Part shown: piece by piece, positions 56,994 to 64,000 of the stretch
Position numbering within the stretch: position 1 is the stretch's first letter
How the letters are laid out: each line of letters begins with the position of its first letter
From: Mycolicibacter heraklionensis
Lineage (GTDB): Bacteria; Actinomycetota; Actinomycetes; Mycobacteriales; Mycobacteriaceae
DNA length: 64,000 nucleotides
Direction of reading: 5' to 3'
Assembly (NCBI RefSeq): GCF_001021505.1
Contig: NZ_LDPO01000008.1
Location: forward strand, 1 to 64,000
Notes under the pieces: model-generated
What the model was told of the DNA's origin: nothing
The model's database searches: none
Seen by the model: the letters and a program-made list of their open reading frames with translations, nothing else
Program-made: the position numbers and the translations under genes

Positions 56994-58132
56994 ATCACGG
57001 CCCTCAAACCCTCGTGATGCGAGTAGATGCGGAGGTTGTGCTCCTCTGGCGTACCGAGCAGGGACCGGTATAACGCGGCCCGCCGCAGGTACAGATGAAG
57101 GTCGTGTTCCCAGGTGACACCTATTCCACCGTGCAGCTGGATGCAATCCTGCACGATGGGGCATGCGCGTTCTCCGACATAGGATTTGGCAATGCTCGCC
57201 GACAGTCCGGCTTGCGGCGATCGAGCTGCGATGTCGGATACCGCCGCGGCTGTCGTGGCGCGGCAGGCTTCGAGCCACATCTTCATGTCAGCGAACCGAT
57301 GTTTCAACGCCTGGTACGAGGCCAGTGGGCGCCCAAAGGTGTGACGGTCGAAGGCCCATTGCACGGTAAGGGCCAACACCGTGTCGAGGATGCCGACGGT
57401 CTCCGCGCATTGCAGCAGCAGGGCGATCTGTTCCTGGCGCTCGATCTGGCGTTCCGCCTCGCCGGCCGTCCCAACCGCGGCAGACCGAGGGATGCGGACA
57501 CCGTCGAATTGCACACGGGCGTAACGCTTGACGAAATCGAGTGTGGGTTCCGGTTCGATCACCACTCCAGGTGCGTCGGTCGGCACCAGGACCTGACACA
57601 CTCCGTCGTCGCCGCGGGCGACTACCAGCAGCAGGTCGCTTTCTCCCCCGGCCTCGACTCGGTCTTTCACACCATCGACCCGATAGCCGGAGTCGACGGC
57701 CGTCACGGTCACAGCGGGATTCAGCGGAGCCCAAGGCCGGTCCGGCTCGTACGCCGCCCAGGACGCGGTCAGCTCCCCGGACACCAACGCCTCGATGGTC
57801 TTCTCGTGGGCGGAGCCGTCCGCCGCCTCGACGAGCCCGGCCAGCACGGTGCTGACCGGATGAAGGGGCCCGGGCGCGATGTTCCGTCCCAGCTCGACGG
57901 CGATCATGGCCAGGTCCGCAACACCGTTGCCGGAGACCGATCCCCCGCCCAGTTCCTCGGGCACCAACAAACCGGCCCAACCGAGTTCGGCAGCACGGCG
58001 CCACCAGGCCGGCTCGATGGGCGCACCGACGGCATGCAGCTCGCGCAACCGACTCAGCGGCACTTCCTTGTCGAGAAACGACCGCGATGTCGACGCGAAA
58101 AGCGCCATTTCCGCAGAATCGACCTCAGTCAT
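56990..58132 (-). CDS. Acyl-CoA dehydrogenase (smaller subunit of a FadE pair)
   Basis: 380 residues from ATG 58132. The frame is open upstream only inside the amidohydrolase gene. Family motifs: LLVPEELGGGSVSGNGVADL, QWAFDRHTFGRPLASYQALK, and the C-terminal QLHGGIGVTWEHDLHLYLRR. Its ATG overlaps the amidohydrolase stop by eight bases. The partner subunit is encoded immediately downstream. Confidence 0.92.
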   Translation of the reverse strand: MTEVDSAEMALFASTSRSFLDKEVPLSRLRELHAVGAPIEPAWWRRAAELGWAGLLVPEELGGGSVSGNGVADLAMIAVELGRNIAPGPLHPVSTVLAGLVEAADGSAHEKTIEALVSGELTASWAAYEPDRPWAPLNPAVTVTAVDSGYRVDGVKDRVEAGGESDLLLVVARGDDGVCQVLVPTDAPGVVIEPEPTLDFVKRYARVQFDGVRIPRSAAVGTAGEAERQIERQEQIALLLQCAETVGILDTVLALTVQWAFDRHTFGRPLASYQALKHRFADMKMWLEACRATTAAAVSDIAARSPQAGLSASIAKSYVGERACPIVQDCIQLHGGIGVTWEHDLHLYLRRAALYRSLLGTPEEHNLRIYSHHEGLRAVI

Positions 58133-59294
58133 GTTCTGGCCCTTCGACTTTCTCGCCCGGCAGCGCCCGTACGGTCGCGGGGAGGCCGTATAACGCCGTC
58201 GCGTTGCCGCGCATGATCCGCTCGCGCTGATCCTTCGGGAATCGGTTGATCGCCCAGGTAGGCGAGTCATAGCTCCAGTGCGGGTAGTCGGTGGAGAACA
58301 TGATGTTGTCGCCCAGGTCCATCATCTCCAAGTACTCCCGGTAGACCGTGACATCGGCGTCCTCGATCGGCTGGGTCGTGAAGCGGACATGCTCGCGCAC
58401 ATAGTCTGACGGTCGACGGCGAACGTGGGGTAGGTCAGCCCGTCGTTCCTCCCAGATCCGATCCATCCGCCACATCACCGGCATCGCCCAGGTGAAGCCG
58501 CCCTCGACGAATACCACTCGCAGGTCGGGATGCCGGTCGAAGGCACCGTCGAAAACCAGGCTCATCAGATGCGACACGTACAGCAGCGGCCAGGACGCGA
58601 AGAAGTCATGCCAATGCGCCGGATTGCCGACCGGATAGTACGGGATCAGTTCAAACGGCGTCTGCCCCATCAGGTGGGTGGCGACCGGTAGGCCATTGCG
58701 GGCGGCCGCGGCGTAGAGCGGATCGAAATGCGGGTTGCCGAAAGGTATTCCGCGGGTCTGGGGCGTCATCAGTACTTCCGCCATGTACGGATGCCCGGCC
58801 CATCGCTCGATCTCGCGTGCCGCGTCGTCGGGGGTCTGCGCGCTGACGCTGATCGAGCCCCGCCAACGTCCGTGCGCATTGTGCTTATCCAGCCAGACGT
58901 CGGCAAGCCAATCGTTGTATGTGGACTTCAGTACGTGCTCGGCTTGCGGCAGCTGCGCGTCGCACATCGGCTCAAGGACCGCAATGCTCACCCCGGCCTC
59001 GATCAGCAGCTGCTTGGCCGCGTACTCCGGGTCGGACCCGGCGAATCCCCCAGTCGGAGGGGTGGCGTCGACCCGCATCGACATCGACTTGTACGAATCG
59101 GCGGTGTCGTAGAAGTGCGGCACCGGGATCACCGCATTGCCGGTCGGCCAGATCTTGTCCACCCACTCGGCCGGCGCATATCCCTTGAGCTCCTCAACCG
59201 ATGCCGCAACCGGGTGAACGTCGGTGTCGACCAAACCGACCGCGACATGGCCCGGTTCCGATAGGTCCACGCTCGTCTGCTCAATCGTGGTCAT
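58125..59294 (-). CDS. Amidohydrolase-2 family protein (ACMSD-like), metal ligands present
   Basis: 389 residues from ATG 59294. Amidohydrolase-related barrel with VDTDVHP near the N-terminus (Asp-x-His region), ATHLMGQTPFEL, VVFVEGGFTWAMPVMW and the final metal Asp in MFSTDYPHWSYDSP. Relatives are decarboxylases or hydrolases of ring or acyl substrates. It overlaps a second, diverged copy upstream (ATGA), suggesting a hetero-oligomer. Confidence 0.88.
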   Translation of the reverse strand: MTTIEQTSVDLSEPGHVAVGLVDTDVHPVAASVEELKGYAPAEWVDKIWPTGNAVIPVPHFYDTADSYKSMSMRVDATPPTGGFAGSDPEYAAKQLLIEAGVSIAVLEPMCDAQLPQAEHVLKSTYNDWLADVWLDKHNAHGRWRGSISVSAQTPDDAAREIERWAGHPYMAEVLMTPQTRGIPFGNPHFDPLYAAAARNGLPVATHLMGQTPFELIPYYPVGNPAHWHDFFASWPLLYVSHLMSLVFDGAFDRHPDLRVVFVEGGFTWAMPVMWRMDRIWEERRADLPHVRRRPSDYVREHVRFTTQPIEDADVTVYREYLEMMDLGDNIMFSTDYPHWSYDSPTWAINRFPKDQRERIMRGNATALYGLPATVRALPGEKVEGPEHD

Positions 59295-60358
59295 CGGACC
59301 ATTCCTTCCATCACCGACGTGAGCCCATAGAGGTCGGCGGCGTTGCGCCACATGACTTTTTCGCGTTGCGATTGCTCCAGCCCGGCAGCTATAGACCGCG
59401 GCGGCGACGTGGACCAATGTGGGTAACTCGACCCGTACATCAGCAGATCCGCCTTGCCCGAGAAATCAATCCATCGTTCGACGAGGGCGGAGTCGGTGGG
59501 ACCGTCGAGCGCCGATGAACAGAACCGCACGTGATCGGGCAGGTACTCGCTCGGGGGCCGGTCGACCCAGGGCGTCTGGTCGCGCATCGACATCCAGAAC
59601 ATGTCCAGGCGCCACATCAACGGCGTCAGGATGTCGTAGCCGCCGTCGGCGAACACGAATCGGAGCGTGGGGTGCCGCCCGAAGACACCCTCGATGATCA
59701 GCGTCGCAAGGTGGACGAAGTAGTTCAGCGGCATGAAGGCCGCGTAACCGGGGTAGGTGTGCGCATGACCGGCGAACGTCGGAGGCCGGTCGACGCCGTT
59801 GCCGCCGTTGATGTGAACCGCGACCGGTAGACCCGCCGCAGCGGCGGCCGCCCAGATGGGTTCGACCATCGGCTTGCCGTACGGCTCGCGAGACTGCATG
59901 GGCACCCCGACTTGAACCATCTTGGGGTGGCCCGCCAGTCGCTCGATCTCTGCGACTGCTCCCGCCACGTCTTCCGGATTGACGCGGATCGTGCCCCGCA
60001 ATCGACCCGTGGTGTCTGCGTCGAGCCACCGGTCGATGAGCCAGTCGTTGGTCGCCGCACAGATTCTGCTGTTCAACAGGTAGTCGGCGATATTGCCCCG
60101 GGTCAACGGGTTGAGGATGGCGTAGTCGACTCCGAAGTCGTCGAACAGGTGGCGGCACAGCGTCTCCCGATCCGAACCCGGGTAGTGCTCACCGTAGAGA
60201 TCCTGGCGATAGTCGCCGCGGGGCGCCTGATACCACTGCTGCTCGACGTCCGGGATCGCGCGGAGCTTCGAGGCGGGGTCGAGATACCTCCGGATCTCCG
60301 CGTTGTAGCGGAAGTGTGGTTGTACGTTCGTATCGATCACCGGACCGGAGTTCGTCAT
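59291..60358 (-). CDS. Amidohydrolase-2 family paralogue with degenerate metal site
   Basis: 355 residues from ATG 60358. Same fold as its neighbour (AVHINGGNGV, FVFADGGYDILTPLMW, SSYPHWSTSPP), but the metal residues differ. The Asp-x-His of TDVHP is replaced by TNVQP and the Asp of STDYPHW by Ser (GSSYPHW). It probably lacks a catalytic metal and may be a structural or regulatory partner of the next protein. It overlaps the Rieske gene stop by four bases. Confidence 0.85.
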   Translation of the reverse strand: MTNSGPVIDTNVQPHFRYNAEIRRYLDPASKLRAIPDVEQQWYQAPRGDYRQDLYGEHYPGSDRETLCRHLFDDFGVDYAILNPLTRGNIADYLLNSRICAATNDWLIDRWLDADTTGRLRGTIRVNPEDVAGAVAEIERLAGHPKMVQVGVPMQSREPYGKPMVEPIWAAAAAAGLPVAVHINGGNGVDRPPTFAGHAHTYPGYAAFMPLNYFVHLATLIIEGVFGRHPTLRFVFADGGYDILTPLMWRLDMFWMSMRDQTPWVDRPPSEYLPDHVRFCSSALDGPTDSALVERWIDFSGKADLLMYGSSYPHWSTSPPRSIAAGLEQSQREKVMWRNAADLYGLTSVMEGMVR

Positions 60359-60711
60359 GCTGTGAGATACACCTGCCCGTCGATCACATCGACCTCGTAG
60401 GTCCGAACCCGCTTGCGTGGATTGGCCAGCGACTTGCCCGTGGTGATGTCGAATTCCCACTGGTGCCAGGGACACCGGACGATCTCTCCGTCACGCACAT
60501 ATCGCAGGAAGCCTGGTTCCTCGGGCGCGTACTCCGTGGTGCCGCGGACGGCCCCCAGACACAATGGGGCGCCTTCGTGTGAGCAGTAGTTCGCAATCGC
60601 ATAGACCGTGCCGCCGACGTTGTAGACGCCGACGCCGAACTTTCCAGCCGGCACGAGCTTCATCGTCCCCGGCGGTAAATCCTCAATCGCACACACCAGC
60701 ACCCGTTGCAT
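60355..60711 (-). CDS. Rieske 2Fe-2S ferredoxin-like protein
   Basis: 118 residues. The Rieske ligands are in NYCSHEGAPLCLG (Cys-x-His) and CPWHQWEFD (Cys-x2-His). It is a small soluble domain, either an electron donor or a subunit of the amidohydrolase complex that follows. It is the first gene of the minus-strand operon Rieske, amidohydrolases, FadE pair, and probably ALDH. It is divergent from the P450 gene. Confidence 0.92.
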   Translation of the reverse strand: MQRVLVCAIEDLPPGTMKLVPAGKFGVGVYNVGGTVYAIANYCSHEGAPLCLGAVRGTTEYAPEEPGFLRYVRDGEIVRCPWHQWEFDITTGKSLANPRKRVRTYEVDVIDGQVYLTA

Positions 60712-60835
60712 CGTCGTCAGCTCAGATCACCGATACGGGCCCGGTCACTGACCGCGTCACAAACACGGCGATCCGATCGAGCCCAGCGCCGCGCGACGGC
60801 GCTCAGGGTTTTGCACAAAGGGCTCCCCACTGGAT

Positions 60836-60864
60836 ACGGTTTTTGTTACCGTGGACATTACCGT
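60836..60864. promoter_or_regulatory. TTACCGT repeats upstream of the P450 gene
   Basis: ACGGT at 60836-60840 is inverted relative to TTACCGT at 60846-60852, and a second TTACCGT follows at 60858-60864, 12 bases on. They lie in the 278-base region between the Rieske and P450 genes, in an AT-rich patch suited to a promoter. A regulator of both operons could bind here. None is encoded nearby. Confidence 0.45.
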
Positions 60865-60989
60865 TGTGGCGGTCCGGGAACAAGCGTCCAACCGGTGGTC
60901 ACGTCCCTGGGCAACCCGCCCGCACCCGCCGCAAGAGCCCCGATCGGTTGTCAACAGCGCGCCTGAACGGCGCACGGAGGAGGAACTCG

Positions 60990-62192
60990 GTGACAACGTC
61001 CAAGGTGGTCTTCGACCCGTTTTCCGAGGATTTCTTCAACAACCCCTATGAGACCTACCGGCGGATGCGCGACGAAGCCCCGGTCTACTACAACGAGAAG
61101 TACGACTTCTACGCGCTGACCAGGCATAGCGATGTGGCGCCCGGGTTCAAGAACTTCGAGGTCTACTCGTCGAAGCGCGGAGTCGACCTGCAGATGGTCA
61201 AGTCGGGCGAACCGATGCCGCCGCTGATCATCATGATGGACCCGCCCGAGCACCGGCGGATGCGCAGCCTGGTGAACAAGGTGTTCACCCCGCGCGCGAT
61301 GGAGGCCCAACGACAACTGGTCAACGAACAGATCGCACGATTCCTCGCCGCGGTGAACTCGGACGAGTTCGACGTCGTGCAGGACTTCTCGGCGCTCTTT
61401 CCCGTCGAGGTGATCACCAGCATGCTCGGCGTTCCGGCCGAACATCGTCAGCAGATCCGGCTCTGGCTCGACATCCAATTGGAGCGCGAATACGGCAATT
61501 TCGAGATGTCGCAGGCCGGGATCCAGGCCGGGATCGACACCGGGATGTTCTACTACAACCTGATCCAGGAGCGCCGCGCAAACCCACAGGACGATATGAT
61601 CAGCCGGCTCATCAGCGTCGAGGTCGAACGCGACGACGGAACGATGACCAGCCTCGACGACATCGAAATCGCCGGCTTCCTGTCGTTGTTGGGCGGCGCG
61701 GGCGCCGAAACCGTCACCAAGTTGATCGGCAACGCCGTGGTCACCTTTGCCCAGCACCCCGACCAGTGGCAGAAGCTCCTCGACGACCGCAGCAAGATTC
61801 CCGCAGCCATCGAGGAGCTACTGCGCTGGGAGGCGCCGGCCCAGTATCTGGTGCGCTGCAGCACGACAGACGTTACGTTGCATGGCACCACCATCCCCGC
61901 CGGCAAGCCGGTGATGCTGATCGCCGGCTCGGCCAACCGCGACGAACGGGCCTTCACCAATCCCGACGTTTTCGACATCGACCGCGATCCCGCCGAAGCG
62001 CAGAACCTGGGCTTCGGATACGGCACGCACAGCTGCCTGGGCGCCGCGCTCGCCCGGATGGAGAGCGCGATCGCGCTGGAGAAGCTGCTCGACTTCATGC
62101 CGCAGTATGAAGTCCAGGAGGCCGGCCTGAAGCGGGTGGCCATGACCAACGTCGCCGGCTGGTCGAACGTGCCGGTACGGATACCGCGGTGA
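60990..62192 (+). CDS. Cytochrome P450
   Basis: 400 residues from GTG 60990, eight bases after GGAGGAGG. The longer open frame upstream has no P450 sequence. It has the I-helix oxygen-activation motif GGAGAETVTK, the K-helix EELLR (ExxR) and the heme-thiolate loop FGYGTHSCLGAALAR. Length and lack of a membrane anchor fit a soluble bacterial class I enzyme. It is followed at once by a ferredoxin gene that should supply electrons. The substrate is unknown. Confidence 0.95.
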   Translation: MTTSKVVFDPFSEDFFNNPYETYRRMRDEAPVYYNEKYDFYALTRHSDVAPGFKNFEVYSSKRGVDLQMVKSGEPMPPLIIMMDPPEHRRMRSLVNKVFTPRAMEAQRQLVNEQIARFLAAVNSDEFDVVQDFSALFPVEVITSMLGVPAEHRQQIRLWLDIQLEREYGNFEMSQAGIQAGIDTGMFYYNLIQERRANPQDDMISRLISVEVERDDGTMTSLDDIEIAGFLSLLGGAGAETVTKLIGNAVVTFAQHPDQWQKLLDDRSKIPAAIEELLRWEAPAQYLVRCSTTDVTLHGTTIPAGKPVMLIAGSANRDERAFTNPDVFDIDRDPAEAQNLGFGYGTHSCLGAALARMESAIALEKLLDFMPQYEVQEAGLKRVAMTNVAGWSNVPVRIPR

Positions 62193-62398
62193 GAGTCGAA
62201 GTCGACTACGACCTGTGTGAGAGCAATGGCGTGTGCATGGGGATCAATCCCGAGGTTTTCGATCTCGGCGACGACGATGTCTTGAGGATTCTTCGGCCGC
62301 AGATCACACCGGCGACCGAAGACGATGTCCGCGAAGCTGTCCGCCGATGCCCCAGGCAGGCACTTTGCATCGTGGAGACCGAAGGGACGGACGATTAA
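62189..62398 (+). CDS. 3Fe-4S ferredoxin
   Basis: 69 residues, GTG start overlapping the P450 stop by four bases. The cluster ligands are CESNGVC (Cys-x5-Cys, with Asn at the position occupied by Cys in 4Fe-4S proteins) and the Cys of RRCPRQA. It resembles FdxD-type ferredoxins that pair with mycobacterial P450s. Confidence 0.93.
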   Translation: MRVEVDYDLCESNGVCMGINPEVFDLGDDDVLRILRPQITPATEDDVREAVRRCPRQALCIVETEGTDD

Positions 62399-64000
62399 TC
62401 GATCTGCGAACCCGGCCGCCACAATCGCCGCTCTGGTACGTGCCCGCGCCGCGGACGACAACGTCGCCCTCGTACACGCCGGCCGATCATGGACGTGGCG
62501 CGAGGTCGTCGGCGAAGCCGCCGGCCGGGCGGCATGGATGCGCGCCACGCTGGACGGCTCGCGTCCACCCCATATCGGGGTGCTGCTGCCCAACGTGCCC
62601 GAATACGTGTTCCTGATCTACGGCGCCGCCCTGGCCGGCGCCTGCATCGTCGGGGTGAATTCAACGAGACGAGGTGCGGAACTGCAACGCGATGTCGAGC
62701 ACACCGCGTGCCAGCTCGTACTGACCGATGCCACTTTCGCAGATCTGCTTCCCTCAGCGCTGCGCGTCGAGGACCGCCCGTGGGCCGACTACGACGCGGC
62801 ACCGCTCCCGTCGACCGATCCCCCGGCGTCGTCGAACATGTTCCTGCTCTTCACATCCGGGTCGACTTCAGCACCCAAGGCGGTGCAGCGCAGCCAGGGC
62901 CGCCTGGCCGCGTCGACGATGACCGGATTCGGCCCGAATGACGTCCTGTACTGCCCGATGCCGTTGTTCCACGGAAATGCGTTGAGCTCCATCCTGTTGC
63001 CGGCGGTCGCCGGCGGGGCGCGCATTGTTCTGCGGGAGAAATTCTCGGCAACCGCATGGCTGGACGACGTTCGCCGCCACGACGTGACGTTCACCAACAC
63101 CGTAGGGCGAGCGCTGGGTTACGTCCTCGCCACCCCGCCCACCGAAAACGATCGAGACCATCGGCTACGTGTTGTGCTCGCGCCCGAGGCATCACCGCGC
63201 GATACCAAGGCGTTCGAGGAGCGGTTCGGTGTCACGGTGCTTGCGGGCTACGGCTCCAGCGAGGGCGGGGTCATTCTCATGCCGTCGCGCAAGCCCGGCT
63301 CACTGGGCACGGCTCCGCACGGCGCCGACATAGCCGTCGTCGGTCCCACGGGGGCCGAGTGCGAGCGCGCCCGATTCGATGACCGCGGCCGGCTCCGTAA
63401 CGCCGAAGCGGCGATCGGTGAGCTGGTGCGCCGCAACGCCGCTGGTTCGTTCGAGGGGTACTGGAACAACCCGCAGGCCGATGCCGAACGCCTACGCGAC
63501 GGCTGGTTCTGGTCCGGAGATCTGGCCTATCGCGACGACGACGGGGTGTTCTGGTTCGCCGGCCGAGTGGGCGACTGGCTGCGGGTGGACTCGGAGAACT
63601 TCGCCGCCGCACCTATCGAACGAATTCTCGCGCGATATCCGGATGCCGCGGCGGCGGCCGTGGTGGGTGTCCCCGATCCGGCGGCCGGTGATCAAGTGCT
63701 GGCGGCGCTGGAGCTCACCGCGGGGCGGGTTTTCGAACCGGAGAAGTTCGCCGCCTTTCTGGCCGACCAGGCCGATCTCGGTACGAAATGGCGGCCCCGG
63801 TTCGTCCGTATCACCCCCCGGCTGCCCCAGGTCGGCAATGGAAAGCTGGACAAGAAGCCGCTCAAACGGGACGCCTGGCTGTGTGCTGACGAAATCTGGT
63901 GGCGCCCGGATCGCTCCGAAAGCTACCTGCCGATGACAGACGCTGATAAAGACCGGCTACGTCGCGACTTTCTGGCCCACGATCGCATCGACGCCTACCC
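62394..64000 (+). CDS. Acyl-CoA synthetase, FadD type (open at window edge)
   Basis: At least 535 codons, still open at the end. AMP-binding enzyme motifs: LLFTSGSTSAPKAVQRSQGR, GYGSSEG, DGWFWSGDLAYRDDDG and NGKLDKKPLKRD with the catalytic Lys. The pattern PPHIGVLLPNVPEYVF, with VGVNSTRRGAELQRD, resembles FadD17. The N-terminal homology begins near 62394, but no ATG, GTG or TTG occurs between 62328 and 62537. The choices are an ATT at 62394 (AAGGGA upstream, overlapping the ferredoxin stop) or an ATG at 62325 deep within the ferredoxin gene. It probably activates the acid made by the neighbouring oxidations. Confidence 0.9.
   Translation, partial: MNRSANPAATIAALVRARAADDNVALVHAGRSWTWREVVGEAAGRAAWMRATLDGSRPPHIGVLLPNVPEYVFLIYGAALAGACIVGVNSTRRGAELQRDVEHTACQLVLTDATFADLLPSALRVEDRPWADYDAAPLPSTDPPASSNMFLLFTSGSTSAPKAVQRSQGRLAASTMTGFGPNDVLYCPMPLFHGNALSSILLPAVAGGARIVLREKFSATAWLDDVRRHDVTFTNTVGRALGYVLATPPTENDRDHRLRVVLAPEASPRDTKAFEERFGVTVLAGYGSSEGGVILMPSRKPGSLGTAPHGADIAVVGPTGAECERARFDDRGRLRNAEAAIGELVRRNAAGSFEGYWNNPQADAERLRDGWFWSGDLAYRDDDGVFWFAGRVGDWLRVDSENFAAAPIERILARYPDAAAAAVVGVPDPAAGDQVLAALELTAGRVFEPEKFAAFLADQADLGTKWRPRFVRITPRLPQVGNGKLDKKPLKRDAWLCADEIWWRPDRSESYLPMTDADKDRLRRDFLAHDRIDAY

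Overview
The window is high-GC actinobacterial chromosome from a Mycobacterium or close relative (slow-grower/Mycolicibacter-like). Support comes from a PE/PPE pair, a PGRS-repeat protein, a PE-PPE-domain esterase, a SepIVA-type coiled-coil protein and a housekeeping block in the gene order I recall for M. tuberculosis Rv2901c to Rv2927c. No rRNA, tRNA, CRISPR array, insertion sequence or phage gene was seen.

Layout. (a) 1-5645, minus strand: a tightly coupled group-4 hydrogenase/complex-I-like membrane operon (hycD, hycP, hycQ, hycE, a ferredoxin-NuoB fusion and a cut-off NuoL/HyfB-type subunit). The NiFe ligands and all four NuoB-type cluster ligands are substituted. (b) 5795-12805: a metallophosphoesterase, a histidine phosphatase, an SbtA-like transporter preceded by a 55-codon ORF, a tandem pair of unusual MutS-family ATPases, and a GNAT protein with a gyrase-A-tail-like N-terminus. 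(c) 12848-22526: DUF2469 gene, rnhB, lepB, rplS, lppW, trmD, rimM, khpA, rpsP, an NTF2-like gene, dacB2, an amidohydrolase gene and ffh. (d) 22855-25225: a PE/PPE pair and a small secreted protein lie between ffh and glnD. glnD is cut to its nucleotidyltransferase half, while glnB and amt remain, with a GlnR-like site upstream of amt. (e) 28589-31519: a two-gene operon of a PE-PPE-type hydrolase and a PGRS protein, both with ordinary signal peptides in place of PE/PPE domains. (f) 31714-37968: an SDR, a frameshifted membrane gene, a Nudix hydrolase, a SpoIIAA-like protein, a GntR regulator divergent from a methyltransferase/oxygenase pair with a strong palindrome between them, and a secreted GH6 glycosidase. 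(g) 38032-48858: ftsY, Uma2, smc, acyP, OsmC, a DJ-1-like protein, a PIG-L deacetylase, mutM, rnc, yceD and sepIVA.

(h) 49002-53972: purU, then a guanidine/urea-carboxylase-associated operon (two DUF1989 proteins plus a broken AHS2-AHS1 gene) divergent from a TetR regulator. (i) 54047-64000: a catabolic cluster. Minus strand: Rieske protein, two amidohydrolase-2 paralogues (one without apparent metal ligands), an acyl-CoA dehydrogenase pair and an aldehyde dehydrogenase. Divergent on the plus strand: cytochrome P450, 3Fe-4S ferredoxin and a FadD-type ligase that runs off the edge.

A recurring theme is loss of catalytic or metal-binding residues in otherwise conserved genes, and gene decay (glnD, the AHS gene, one membrane gene). 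The most novel-looking items are the tandem MutS-like pair, the apparently redox-inactive hydrogenase-like complex and the PE-less PGRS/hydrolase operon. All family assignments come from reading motifs and from memory of the families. No search was run.
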